Positions 43,218-51,883 of a DNA stretch of 64,000 nt are shown here, in pieces (the stretch's first letter is position 1; the number at the start of each line of letters is the position of its first letter). Origin of the DNA: Cryptosporangium arvum DSM 44712. GTDB lineage: Bacteria; Actinomycetota; Actinomycetes; Mycobacteriales; Cryptosporangiaceae. Made by a program: the position numbers and the translations under genes. The notes below the pieces were generated by a model, which was given only the letters and a program-made list of their open reading frames with translations, did not search any database and was not told the DNA's origin. The DNA lies in contig NZ_KK073874.1 of the NCBI RefSeq assembly GCF_000585375.1, forward strand, positions 1,922,001 to 1,986,000, read 5' to 3'.

Positions 43218-44090
43218 ATGCGCTGGTGGGGTGCCCGTGACGGCTGGCTGACGAGAGCCCGCCGCGACGGCGCCTACCAGCGCTTCGTCGATCGCACCGA
43301 CGACGTGATGCTCGGGCTCTCGGTGGTGTTCGTCGTCGTGCTGGTCTGGCCGGTGCTCGACCAAGGCCTCTCGGCGTCGGCGCGGGAGTGGTTCCACTGG
43401 GCCGACGTCACGATCTGGGTCATTTTTGTCGTCGAGTACACGACCCGCTTCGTCCTGGCGCCCGAACGCGCGCGATTCGTCCGGGATCATCTGCCTGACC
43501 TCGTCGTCGTCCTCATTCCGCCGCTGCGTGGTCTGCGCATCGTCGCGGTGCTGCCGCGGCTGCTGGGGCTCGTCAGCATGGTCGGGCGTCTCTCTCGGCA
43601 GAGCCTGGCCGTGCGGACCGGCACCTACACCGCGATCCTGGCGATCGGCGTGCTGTTCGCGGGGGCGGTGACCGTCTACGGCGCCGAGCGCGACCACCCC
43701 GACGCGAACATCCGCACGTTCCCGGACGCCGTCTGGTGGGCGATGACCACGATGACGACCGTCGGGTACGGGGACCGGTTCCCGGTGACCGCTCAGGGCC
43801 GGGCGATGGCCGCCGTCCTGATGCTGGCCGGCATCGCGATCCTCGGCATCGTGACTGCGAGCATCGCGGCCTGGTTCATCGGGCAGTTCACGGCGGTCGC
43901 CTCCGCGGTCGAGGAGGAGGTCGATCGGGACGTCGAGATCCTCTCCGCGGTGAGAGAACTGTCTCAGCGGTTGGAGCGTTTAGAGAGTCGACTTGACGAC
44001 GTGGTGGGTCGGGTTGACGACACGCGACACGCCGAAAAGGGCAGAACCGGTACAGAACCGGCTCTGACACGCGATGATCTAGGCATCTGA
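43218..44090 (+). CDS. Voltage-gated-type potassium channel
   Basis: 290 residues. Several membrane segments resemble a reduced S1-S4 region (VEYTTRFVLAPERARFVRDH; LRGLRIVAVLPRLLGL with spaced arginines), followed by a pore helix and selectivity filter MTTMTTVGYGDRFPVT and an inner helix. TVGYGD is the potassium filter signature. A C-terminal coiled coil (VRELSQRLERLESRLDDVVG) probably assembles the tetramer. It carries ions at the cytoplasmic membrane; the physiological role is unknown. ATG 43218 is used. Confidence 0.93.
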   Translation: MRWWGARDGWLTRARRDGAYQRFVDRTDDVMLGLSVVFVVVLVWPVLDQGLSASAREWFHWADVTIWVIFVVEYTTRFVLAPERARFVRDHLPDLVVVLIPPLRGLRIVAVLPRLLGLVSMVGRLSRQSLAVRTGTYTAILAIGVLFAGAVTVYGAERDHPDANIRTFPDAVWWAMTTMTTVGYGDRFPVTAQGRAMAAVLMLAGIAILGIVTASIAAWFIGQFTAVASAVEEEVDRDVEILSAVRELSQRLERLESRLDDVVGRVDDTRHAEKGRTGTEPALTRDDLGI

Positions 44091-44201
44091 CCGGGCAGAA
44101 CGGCTTGGCACGACACCCGCCCCGAGGGCATCATGAGTGTCGACCTATCGATGGACGAGAGCGTTGGGGAAGGCGTACCTCGTTCCTTCGGGAGGTCTCC
44201 G

Positions 44202-44693
44202 GTGTCAGCACGTGGCGTTTTGTACGTCCACTCCTGCCCGCCTGCGGTGTGCCCGCATGTGGAGTGGGCTGTCGCACGGGTCCTTGGCGTGCCCGTGAAT
44301 CTCAAGTGGACGGCACAACACGCCGATCCTACGACCCTGCGTACCGAGTCCCAGTGGACCGGTAGCCCGGGGACGGCGGGTGAGATCGCCACGGCGCTGC
44401 GCGCTTGGCCGATGACTCGTTTCGAGATCACCGAGGAACCCAGCCCCGGCGTCGACGGGGAGCGCATCATGCACGTCCCCGGGCGGGGGGTGCACCGCAG
44501 CACGATGAGCGCCAACGGCGACATCATGGTGTCCGAGGACCGCCTGCGCAGCCTGCTGGCCACCGCGGCCGGCCCGGACGCGCTCGCGCACGGCCTGGAG
44601 AAGCTCCTGGCCGCCGAGTGGGACATCGAACTCGAGCCGTACCGGCACGCGGGAGACGGCGCCCCGGTCACCTGGCTGCACCGGACAGGCTGA
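44202..44693 (+). CDS. DUF3145 protein
   Basis: 163 residues. The start GTG 44202 gives the family's usual opening ARGVLYVHSCPPAVCPHVEW, with GGGAGGT (44190-44196) five bases upstream; a longer frame to 44133 is not needed. Further DUF3145 features are EITEEPSPGVDGER and SANGDIMVSEDRLRSLL. The family is widespread and conserved in actinomycetes; no function is known to me. It is cytoplasmic, without membrane segments. Confidence 0.9.
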   Translation: MSARGVLYVHSCPPAVCPHVEWAVARVLGVPVNLKWTAQHADPTTLRTESQWTGSPGTAGEIATALRAWPMTRFEITEEPSPGVDGERIMHVPGRGVHRSTMSANGDIMVSEDRLRSLLATAAGPDALAHGLEKLLAAEWDIELEPYRHAGDGAPVTWLHRTG

Positions 44694-44706
44694 GTACGGT
44701 GGGGCA

Positions 44707-46449
44707 GTGGCCCGTCACGCTCGGATTGCCCCCAGCCGGTTCGACCGTCCCGGGGGTGGATCCCGGCGACCGCTGTTCCTCGCGATCGCCGGGGTCGTCG
44801 TCATCGGGCTCGTGGTCGGCGGCGTGTGGGTGACGCGTGAGCGGCCGTCGTCGCCGTCACCGGACGGCACCTCGGCGCCCGCCCCGTCGGGAGACACCGC
44901 CGCCCAGGCGCGGGCCATCGCCTCGAAGCTCGAGGACGTCGACTTAGTCGGGCAGATGCTCATGCCGTTCGTCTACGGCGACGACCCGGACGAGGTCAGC
45001 GCCTCCACGCGCGAGCTGAACCAGGCCCGCACCGGAGCCGGGACACCCGCCGAGATCATCACGAAGTACCGGCTCGGCGGCGTGATCCTGGTCCGCAGGG
45101 CCTCCGACGACCCGACGGCGCCCACGAACCCCGCGTCGAACATCGGCTCGCCGGCCCAGGTACGCAAACTCACCGACGGGCTGCAGAAGACCGCCGCCGA
45201 GCTGCCCGCCGGCGTCCCGCTGATGATCGGCGTCGACCAGGAGCACGGCACCGTGACCCGGATCCGCGACGGGGTCACCCGGCTGCCCACCGCGATGGCG
45301 TTCGGCGCCGCCGACGACCCGGCGCTGACCGAGCAGGCCGCCGCCGTGTCCGGCTCGGAACTCGCGGCGCTCGGCATCGACGTCGACTTCGCGCCGGACG
45401 CGGACGTGATCGGCGGTCCGGGCAACACGGTGATCGGTTCCCGGTCGTTCGGCGCCGACCCGGGGCTGGTGAGCCGCCACGTCGTGGCCTCCGTTCGCGG
45501 GTACCAGAAGGCGGGCGTGGCCACCGCGCTCAAGCACTTCCCCGGCCACGGCCACACCGACGTCGACAGCCACGAGGCGATCCCGGTGCTGGGGCAGGAC
45601 CGGTCCGCGCTCGACCAGGACGACCTGGCGCCGTTCAAGGCCGGTATCGACGCCGGGAGCCGGATCGTGATGTCCGGCCACCTGGACGTCGAGGCGATCG
45701 ATCCCGGCACCCCCGCCTCGCTGAGCCACAAGGTGCTCACCGACCTGCTCCGCGGCGAACTGGGGTTCACCGGGATGGTGGTCACCGACGGGTTGGACAT
45801 GAAGGCGCTCACCGACAGGTACCCGGCCGGTGAGGTGGCCGTGCGTGCGGTGCTGGCCGGCAACGACCTGCTGCTGCTCCCGCCCGACGTGAAGGGGGCC
45901 CAGCAGGCGCTGCTGGGGGCGCTGAAGTCCGGGCGGCTGCCCCGGGAGCGGGCGGTGGAGGCCGTGACGCGTGTCCTCACGGTCAAGCTCGCGTCGCGGC
46001 CGGCCGCGCCGGGGCTGGACTCGCTGAAGTCGGCCCAGCACGTGTCGGCGGTGGAGCGGGCCTCGGCGGCCGCGATCACCGTGCTGCGCGGCAAGTGCTC
46101 CGGGCCGCTGGTGCGAGGCCCGGTGACGATCACGGGCGGGTCGTCCGAGGCCCGGGCGTTCCTGACCGCGGCGTTGGACCGGGTCGGGGTGAAGATCGGC
46201 GCCGGTGGGGACTCGATCCACCTGGCGGGATACCTGGACACGGCCGCGGACCTCCGCCCCGCGTCGGTGACGGTGGCCACGGACACGCCGTACGTGCTGG
46301 CGTCGGCGAAGTCCCCGACGCTGCTGGCCACGTACGGGACCGTGGAGTCCTCGATGAAGGCGCTGGCGAACGTCCTGGTGGGCCGGGCCAAGGCTCCAGG
46401 AAAAGCACCCGTACCCGTGAGTGGCCTCCCCCGCTCGGCCTGCTCGTAA
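44707..46449 (+). CDS. GH3 beta-N-acetylhexosaminidase (NagZ-like), membrane-anchored
   Basis: 580 residues. An N-terminal membrane segment (LFLAIAGVVVIGLVVGGVWV) anchors it facing outside. The GH3 barrel contains LMIGVDQEHGTVTRI, KHFPGHGHTDVDSH (the His-Asp dyad of NagZ-type acid/base catalysis) and VVTDGLDMKAL (nucleophile Asp). After the barrel comes a second domain of about 150 residues that binds neither site visibly. It probably removes N-acetylglucosamine from peptidoglycan fragments. GTG 44707 starts 13 bases after the DUF3145 stop. Confidence 0.88.
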   Translation: MARHARIAPSRFDRPGGGSRRPLFLAIAGVVVIGLVVGGVWVTRERPSSPSPDGTSAPAPSGDTAAQARAIASKLEDVDLVGQMLMPFVYGDDPDEVSASTRELNQARTGAGTPAEIITKYRLGGVILVRRASDDPTAPTNPASNIGSPAQVRKLTDGLQKTAAELPAGVPLMIGVDQEHGTVTRIRDGVTRLPTAMAFGAADDPALTEQAAAVSGSELAALGIDVDFAPDADVIGGPGNTVIGSRSFGADPGLVSRHVVASVRGYQKAGVATALKHFPGHGHTDVDSHEAIPVLGQDRSALDQDDLAPFKAGIDAGSRIVMSGHLDVEAIDPGTPASLSHKVLTDLLRGELGFTGMVVTDGLDMKALTDRYPAGEVAVRAVLAGNDLLLLPPDVKGAQQALLGALKSGRLPRERAVEAVTRVLTVKLASRPAAPGLDSLKSAQHVSAVERASAAAITVLRGKCSGPLVRGPVTITGGSSEARAFLTAALDRVGVKIGAGGDSIHLAGYLDTAADLRPASVTVATDTPYVLASAKSPTLLATYGTVESSMKALANVLVGRAKAPGKAPVPVSGLPRSACS

Positions 46450-46495
46450 GACCGTCCTCGGCGCGGACCCGCCCCGCTGTGACCCCGGAAACACG

Positions 46496-46530
46496 TCGGG
46501 CCCGATCCCCACGAGGAGGACCGGGCCCGA
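46496..46530. terminator. Hairpin terminator between convergent genes
   Basis: Arms TCGGGCCCG (46496-46504) and CGGGCCCGA (46522-46530) separated by 17 bases, with extra TCC/GGA pairing inside. It lies between the GH3 stop and the fabF stop and could end both transcripts. Confidence 0.7.
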
Positions 46531-46541
46531 GCGGGCAGAAC

Positions 46542-47834
46542 TCAGAGCTCGCGGAACGCCAGCGCCACGTTGTGGCCGCCGAAGCCGAACGAGTCGTTGA
46601 TCGCCGCGGTGATCTTCATCTTCCGCGCCGTGTTCGCGGCGATGTCCAGGCACACGCCGTCGTCCGGGTTCTCCAGGTTGATGGTCGGCGGTACGACGCC
46701 GTCCCGGATCGCCAGCACGGTCGCGATCGCCTCCACCGCTCCGGCCGCGCCGAGCAGGTGCCCGGTCATCGACTTGGTCGCGGTGACGACCGGGTGGTCG
46801 CCGATCGCCTTCTGCAGCGCGATCAGCTCACCCATGTCGCCGGCGGGCGTCGACGTGGAGTGGCCGTTGACGTGCTGGATGTCGGCGCCGGTGAGGCCAC
46901 CGTCGGCCAGGGCCTCCGCGACGGCCCGGGCCTGACCCGACCCCGAGGGGTCCGGCTGCACGATGTCGTACCCGTCGGCCGTGATGCCGGCGCCGGCCAG
47001 TACCGCGTACCCGGAGCGGCCCCGGGCCCGGGCGTGTTCGGCCCGCTCGAGCACGACCATGCCGCCGCCCTCACCCAGGACGAACCCGTCCCGGGCCTTG
47101 TCGAACGGACGCGAGGCGCGCTCGGGTTCGTCGTTGCGCGTCGACATCGCGCGCATGGCGCCGAAGCCGGCCATCGGCAGCGGGTGGATGCAGGCTTCCG
47201 CGCCACCGGCCAGCACGACGTCCGCCTTGCCGGTGCGGATCAGCTCCAGGCCGATGGCGATCGCCTCGGCGCCGGTCGCACACGCGGAGACCGGTGCGCG
47301 CACGGCGGCCTTCGCGCCGACCTCGAGCCCGACCACAGCAGCGGGCCCGTTCGGCATCAGCATCGGGATGGTGAGCGGGGAGACCCGACGGGGGCCCTTT
47401 TCACGCAGCACGTCCCACTGGCCGAGCAGCGTCAGCGCGCCGCCGATACCGGAGCCGACCACGACGGCCAACCGCTCCGGGTCGACGTCGGGGGAACCCG
47501 CGTCGGACCAGGCCTCGCGCGCGGCCACGACGGCCACCTGCTGCACGCGGTCCATGCGGCGCGCCTTGACGCGCTCGATGATCTCGGTGGGCTCGACCGC
47601 CAGCTTGGCGGCGATCCGCACCGGTAGGTCGGTGGCCCAGTCGTCGGTCAGGGCCGCGACGCCGGACTTGCCGTCCAGCATCGCCTGCCAGGTGGTGGAG
47701 ACGTCGCCACCGAGCGGGGTGGTGGCACCCAGCCCGGTGACGAGCACCTCGACGTTCGCCCCGGCGCCGGTGGGCGCCGAGGCGGCGGAAACCGCCTGAG
47801 CGGCGGAGACCTCAGCGGAGGGGCGCTCGGTCAT
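46542..47834 (-). CDS. fabF: 3-oxoacyl-ACP synthase II
   Basis: 430 residues. It elongates acyl-ACP with malonyl-ACP. The catalytic triad is Cys in VSACATGAEA, His in NGHSTSTPAGD and His in KSMTGHLLGAAGA. The first His motif differs from the common NAHxTSTPxxD by an Ala-to-Gly change. A flexible Ala/Ser N-terminus of about 25 residues precedes the thiolase fold. It lies 4 bases after acpP and ends the fab operon. Confidence 0.96.
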   Translation of the reverse strand: MTERPSAEVSAAQAVSAASAPTGAGANVEVLVTGLGATTPLGGDVSTTWQAMLDGKSGVAALTDDWATDLPVRIAAKLAVEPTEIIERVKARRMDRVQQVAVVAAREAWSDAGSPDVDPERLAVVVGSGIGGALTLLGQWDVLREKGPRRVSPLTIPMLMPNGPAAVVGLEVGAKAAVRAPVSACATGAEAIAIGLELIRTGKADVVLAGGAEACIHPLPMAGFGAMRAMSTRNDEPERASRPFDKARDGFVLGEGGGMVVLERAEHARARGRSGYAVLAGAGITADGYDIVQPDPSGSGQARAVAEALADGGLTGADIQHVNGHSTSTPAGDMGELIALQKAIGDHPVVTATKSMTGHLLGAAGAVEAIATVLAIRDGVVPPTINLENPDDGVCLDIAANTARKMKITAAINDSFGFGGHNVALAFREL

Positions 47835-47838
47835 TCGA

Positions 47839-48084
47839 TCAGGCCTGCGCCTGGGAGATGTAAGCCACCGCGTCGCCGACGGTCTTCAGACCCTGGACGT
47901 CGTCGTCCGGGATCTTGACGCCGAACTTCTCCTCCGCGGCCACCACGACCTCGACCATGGACAGCGAGTCCACGTCCAGGTCGTCGGTGAACGACTTGTC
48001 GTCGGCGACGTCGTCCTTCTGGACGTCGGCGATCTCCTCGAGGATCTCAGCCAGACCGGCGCGGATCTCGTCGTTGCTGCTCAC
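47839..48084 (-). CDS. acpP: Acyl carrier protein
   Basis: 81 residues, acidic. The 4'-phosphopantetheine site is Ser in DLDVDSLSMVEV. It carries the growing acyl chain between the fab enzymes. It lies between fabH and fabF, 32 bases after fabH. Confidence 0.96.
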   Translation of the reverse strand: MSSNDEIRAGLAEILEEIADVQKDDVADDKSFTDDLDVDSLSMVEVVVAAEEKFGVKIPDDDVQGLKTVGDAVAYISQAQA

Positions 48085-48116
48085 TGTTGACGCATTCCTC
48101 TCTGTGGTGAGACGGC

Positions 48117-49076
48117 TCAGGGGATGGTAATGACCTGGCCGGCGTACGTGAGACCCCCACCGAAGCCGAACAGCAGGGCCGGGCCGCCGGAGGGCAGCTC
48201 ACCCCGCTCGACCAGCTTGGAGAGGGCCAGTGGGATCGAGGCCGACGACGTGTTGCCGGACTCGACGATGTCCCGGGCGATCACCGCGTTCGTCGCCCCG
48301 AGGCGCTTGGCGATGTGATCGATGATGCGGACGTTGGCCTGGTGCGGAACGAACGCTACCAACTCGGTCGGGTCGATGCCCGCGCGCTCGCAGGCCAGCC
48401 GGGCGAACGGGGCCAGCGCGGTGGTGGCCCAGCGGAAGACCGCCTGGCCCTCCTGCCGGATGTAACCCCCGTCGTCGATGTGGAGCACGTCACCGCGCGG
48501 ACCGTCACTGCCCCAGTACACCGGGCCGATGCCGTTCTGCTCGGCCGCGGTGACCACCGCGGCCCCCGCGCCGTCGGCGAACAGGATGCACGTGGTGCGG
48601 TCGGCGAAGTCGATCACGTCGGTGAGCTTCTCGGCGCCGATCACCAGCGCGGTCTTCGCCGCACCGGAGACGATCGCGTGCTGCGCGGTGGCCAGCCCGT
48701 AGCTGAAGCCCGAGCAGGCCGTGTTGACGTCGAACGCGCCGGGCGCGTTGATGCCCAGCCGCGCGGCGACCTGGCTGGCGACGTTCGGCAGCATCGTCGG
48801 CGGGGAGAGCGTCGCGACGATGACGAGGTCGACGTCGCCGGCCTCGATGCCCGCGTTGGCCAGCGCCTTGCCGGCCGCGGCCACCGACATGTCGAGCGCG
48901 GTCTCGCCGTCGGCCGCGAACCGGCGGGCCTTGATGCCGACCCGGTCCTGGATCCAGGCGTCGTTGGTCTCGACGCCGAACTGGGTGGTCAGGTCGTCGT
49001 TGGTGACGATGCGGGCGGGTTGGTAGTGACCGAGGCCGACGATGCGAGCGCCGGATCCTTCGGTGTAGCGGCTCAT
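48117..49076 (-). CDS. fabH: 3-oxoacyl-ACP synthase III
   Basis: 319 residues. It condenses a starter acyl-CoA with malonyl-ACP to begin fatty acid synthesis. The catalytic Cys is in VNTACSGFSYGL, His in VPHQANVRIIDH and Asn in VESGNTSSASIP. ATG 49076 overlaps the fabD stop (ATGA). In actinomycetes this enzyme accepts branched starters such as isobutyryl-CoA; that is inferred here. Confidence 0.96.
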   Translation of the reverse strand: MSRYTEGSGARIVGLGHYQPARIVTNDDLTTQFGVETNDAWIQDRVGIKARRFAADGETALDMSVAAAGKALANAGIEAGDVDLVIVATLSPPTMLPNVASQVAARLGINAPGAFDVNTACSGFSYGLATAQHAIVSGAAKTALVIGAEKLTDVIDFADRTTCILFADGAGAAVVTAAEQNGIGPVYWGSDGPRGDVLHIDDGGYIRQEGQAVFRWATTALAPFARLACERAGIDPTELVAFVPHQANVRIIDHIAKRLGATNAVIARDIVESGNTSSASIPLALSKLVERGELPSGGPALLFGFGGGLTYAGQVITIP

Positions 49077-50002
49077 CGGGAGGCCTCCGAACTGTGCGCG
49101 GCGATCAGCTCGGCGGCAGCCGGCAGGTCGTCGGGTGTGTTGACGGTGACGACCTGGACGCCCTTCATCGCGCGCTTGGCCAGCCCGGCGAGCGTACCGG
49201 CCGGGGCGAGTTCGATCGCCGCGGTGACCCCGAGCTCCAGCAGGGTGGCCTGGCAGGAGTCCCACCGCACCGGCGAGGTGACCTGCCGGACGATCCGGTC
49301 CCAGGCGTCCGCGCCGGAGTCGACGGCGGTGCCGTCGGAGTTCGAGAGAAGCGTGCGCTGCGGTTCGGCCACCGAGACGTCGAGCGCCCCGAGAGCGTCC
49401 CGCGCGGGGCCCATGAACGGCGTGTGGAACGCCCCCGCCACCTGGAGCGCGATCACGCGCGCCCGGGCCGGCGGGTCGTCGGACAGCTTCGCCAGGGCCG
49501 GCAGCGGCCCGGCGGCGACGATCTGACCGGCACCGTTGCGGTTCGCGGGGTACAGGCCGAGTGAGTCCAGGCGCTCCAGCACCTCGGCCTCGACGCCGCC
49601 GAGGACCGCGCTCATACCGGTGGGTTCCAGCGCGCACGCGGCGGCCATCTCCCGTCCGCGCGCGGCGGCCAGCGACACCGCGTCCGACGGCGTGAGCACA
49701 CCGGCAAGCGCGGCGGCCGTCAGCTCACCGATGCTGTGACCGGCCACGACCGACGCGCGTTCGATCGGGAGGAAAGCCGCGACGGCGAGGCCGGCGGCGA
49801 CCAGAAGGGGCTGGGTCTTGGACGTGTCCCGGATCTCGTCCGCATCAGCTTCGGTTCCGAGGCGCACCAGGTCCAGACCGGTGGCGGCCGAGTGGTCACC
49901 GAGCACAGCGGTGGCCCGGTCGGCGCCGTCCCAACCGGTGAGCCACGGGGTGAGGAAACCTGGCTTCTGCGAGCCCTGTCCGGGGGCGAGTAGGGCGAGC
50001 AC
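49073..50002 (-). CDS. fabD: Malonyl-CoA:ACP transacylase
   Basis: 309 residues. It loads malonyl groups onto ACP. The motifs are LAPGQGSQKPGF, the active Ser in VAGHSIGELTAAAL and His in AGAFHTPFM. GTG 50002 is the start. It is the first gene of the fabD-fabH-acpP-fabF operon, whose promoter contains three inverted repeats. Confidence 0.95.
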   Translation of the reverse strand: MLALLAPGQGSQKPGFLTPWLTGWDGADRATAVLGDHSAATGLDLVRLGTEADADEIRDTSKTQPLLVAAGLAVAAFLPIERASVVAGHSIGELTAAALAGVLTPSDAVSLAAARGREMAAACALEPTGMSAVLGGVEAEVLERLDSLGLYPANRNGAGQIVAAGPLPALAKLSDDPPARARVIALQVAGAFHTPFMGPARDALGALDVSVAEPQRTLLSNSDGTAVDSGADAWDRIVRQVTSPVRWDSCQATLLELGVTAAIELAPAGTLAGLAKRAMKGVQVVTVNTPDDLPAAAELIAAHSSEASR

Positions 50003-50020
50003 GTAAGAAGCCTCGCAACT

Positions 50021-50113
50021 GAACCGGTTCTTTCGCGGTAGGGCGAGCGACTAACTCCTACGCAGGTTTTTGGAGGAAACCTCCAAAGGATGACCGGTAC
50101 GCGCGACGCGCGT
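50021..50113. promoter_or_regulatory. Three inverted repeats in the fab promoter (probable FasR sites)
   Basis: GAACCGGTTC (50021-50030) is a perfect 10-bp palindrome. TTTGGAGG and CCTCCAAA (50069-50076 and 50080-50087) are perfect arms around AAA. ACGCGCG and CGCGCGT (50099-50105 and 50107-50113) are perfect arms around one base. All lie in the 152 bases between the fasR stop and the fabD start. In Streptomyces coelicolor FasR binds the fabD promoter, so one or more of these are candidate FasR sites; which one is inference. Confidence 0.6.
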
Positions 50114-50154
50114 CACTCGCTGAGCTCTTTTCCACCCCAAGTCGGTCGAAGGAC

Positions 50155-51357
50155 TCAGTGCCCGTGCATGCGTCCGATCGCGAGGGCGAGCCGCAGGCTG
50201 AACGCCTCGCGCGGGTTCGTCGGTGCCAGGCCGGTGATCTCGGAGATCCGACGCAGACGGTAACGCACGGTGTTGGGGTGGACGAACAACATCCGGGCAG
50301 TGCCTTCGAGGGTGCCGCCGCTGTCGAGGTACACCGAGAGCGTCTCGACGAGAGTCGGCCCGGCCGCGTCGAGCGGCTTGTAGACGTCGGACACCAACCG
50401 GCGCCGGGCCTCGGTGTCCCCGGCGAGCACCCGCTCGGGCAGCAGGTCGGCGGCGGCGACCGGGCGGGGTGCCGCCGGCCAGGCCGCGACGGCCCGCCAG
50501 CCCGCCTCCGCCGCGCGTGCCGATTCCGGCGCTCCGGAGAGCGTCGGCACCGCGTGGCCGACCACCACCGGCCCCGGCCCGAACTCCGCGAGCAGCATCT
50601 GGGTGGCCCGCACCGGGTCGTCGGCACCACCCAGCACCGCGACCAGCCGTTGCCCCTGGACGCCGGCCAGCACGTCCAGCCCGGCCCGGCGGCCGATGTG
50701 CACGAGGCTGTCGACGATCTGGTCGGAGTCGGCCACGGTGGCCGACCCGGGCGCGGTGCCGATCACCACCGAGACGGGGGAGAGGTCGGTCCAGCCCAGT
50801 GCGGCCGCCCGGCTGGCCAGCGCGTCGGCCGGGTCGCCGCGCAGCAGGGCGTCGACCAGGAGGGCCTGCAGGCGCAGGTCCCACGCCCCGCGGGTCTCGG
50901 CCGCCCTGGCGTAGACCTCGGCCGTCGCGAACGCGACCTCGCGCGAGTACCGCAGGATCGCTTCCCGCAGCTCGGACTCCTCGCCCGGCGCGGCCAGCTC
51001 GCCGGCCTGCTCCTCGGCCACCTCGACGGTGATCTTCACCATCGCCAGCGCCTGCTGCAGCGTCACCGAGCGGGCCATCTCGCGCGGTGCGGCGCCGAAC
51101 ACGTCGCCGGTGACCTTGGGCCGGCTGATCGGGCTGCGCATCCACTGCACCAGCGAGCCGATGCCGGCCTGTACGACGAGCGTCACCCAGGAGCGCTGGT
51201 CGGCCGGGAGTGCGCGGAACCAGGGGAGCGTGTCGTCCATGCGTGCCACGCTCCGCGTCGCCAGCGCACCGGAGGCCCGTTCGATCCGGCGGAGCGTCGC
51301 GGCGAGTGGAGCGGAGGTCACGGGCGAAGCGTCCCACGTCGACGCCGGGAGTGACAT
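50155..51357 (-). CDS. fasR: PucR-type activator of fatty acid synthesis
   Basis: 400 residues. A C-terminal PucR-type helix-turn-helix is visible (LSVYLDSGGTLEGTARMLFV then HPNTVRYRLRRISEITGL), preceded by a GGDEF-like regulatory region. Location directly upstream of fabD on the same strand is that of FasR in Streptomyces, which activates the fab operon. ATG 51357 overlaps a perfect 12-bp palindrome shared with the divergent marR promoter. It probably senses acyl-CoA or ACP status; the ligand is inferred. Confidence 0.9.
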   Translation of the reverse strand: MSLPASTWDASPVTSAPLAATLRRIERASGALATRSVARMDDTLPWFRALPADQRSWVTLVVQAGIGSLVQWMRSPISRPKVTGDVFGAAPREMARSVTLQQALAMVKITVEVAEEQAGELAAPGEESELREAILRYSREVAFATAEVYARAAETRGAWDLRLQALLVDALLRGDPADALASRAAALGWTDLSPVSVVIGTAPGSATVADSDQIVDSLVHIGRRAGLDVLAGVQGQRLVAVLGGADDPVRATQMLLAEFGPGPVVVGHAVPTLSGAPESARAAEAGWRAVAAWPAAPRPVAAADLLPERVLAGDTEARRRLVSDVYKPLDAAGPTLVETLSVYLDSGGTLEGTARMLFVHPNTVRYRLRRISEITGLAPTNPREAFSLRLALAIGRMHGH

Positions 51358-51379
51358 AACTAGTTATATAGCGCAACTA
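51356..51379. promoter_or_regulatory. Palindromic operator between fasR and marR
   Basis: ATAACTAGTTAT (51356-51367) is a perfect palindrome that includes the fasR start codon. TAGTT (51361-51365) and AACTA (51375-51379) form a second nested repeat. The 40-base gap is AT-rich, unlike its surroundings. Such sites fit a MarR dimer, so the MarR protein may control both directions. Confidence 0.6.
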
Positions 51380-51397
51380 TGTAGTAGTGTCGACGGC

Positions 51398-51805
51398 GTG
51401 CTAGGCGAAGAGCTGTACGTCCGGATCGCCCGGCTGCACCGGTTGATCGCCACCGACGTCGTCGCCGGGCCGAGCGTCGCCCAGGCGCGGACGCTCGGGC
51501 GGCTGCTGGCCGACGGTCCGCAGCGCGTCAGCGCGCTCGCGGCGGCCGAACGGACCGCGCAGCCGTCGATGACCGCGCTCGTCGACCGCATGGAGAAGGC
51601 CGGCTGGGTCACGCGCGCCCCCGACCCGACCGACGGCCGCGCGGTCACCGTGACCGTCACCGAACGCGGCGCCGCCGAGGTCGCCGCGGTGCGCGTGGCC
51701 TCCGGCCGGGCGCTGGACGAGCGCCTGGCCCTGCTCTCCGAGACCGACCGCACGGCCCTCCGGGCCGCACTACCCGCGCTCGACGTCCTGTTGGCGACCG
51801 ACTGA
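51398..51805 (+). CDS. MarR-family regulator
   Basis: 135 residues from GTG 51398. The winged helix reads RVSALAAAERTAQPSMTALV then DRMEKAGWVTRAPDPTDGRA, the MarR core, with helical dimer ends on both sides. The start has no strong ribosome site; a possible TATGTA -10 upstream (51378-51383) suggests a very short leader. A transporter gene follows 78 bases later, the common MarR-efflux arrangement. The start is the least certain part. Confidence 0.85.
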   Translation: MLGEELYVRIARLHRLIATDVVAGPSVAQARTLGRLLADGPQRVSALAAAERTAQPSMTALVDRMEKAGWVTRAPDPTDGRAVTVTVTERGAAEVAAVRVASGRALDERLALLSETDRTALRAALPALDVLLATD

Positions 51806-51883
51806 CCCTGACGACTTCGTCATCGACGCCGAGCGGCGAACCGCGGCGAGGCGGCTGACGTGACACGAACCGAGGGAGACGAC

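Noticed and set aside
46542-51357. Polyketide or natural-product cluster
   Set aside because: fabD, fabH, acpP and fabF with a PucR regulator are the standard primary fatty-acid operon; no other biosynthetic genes are present.
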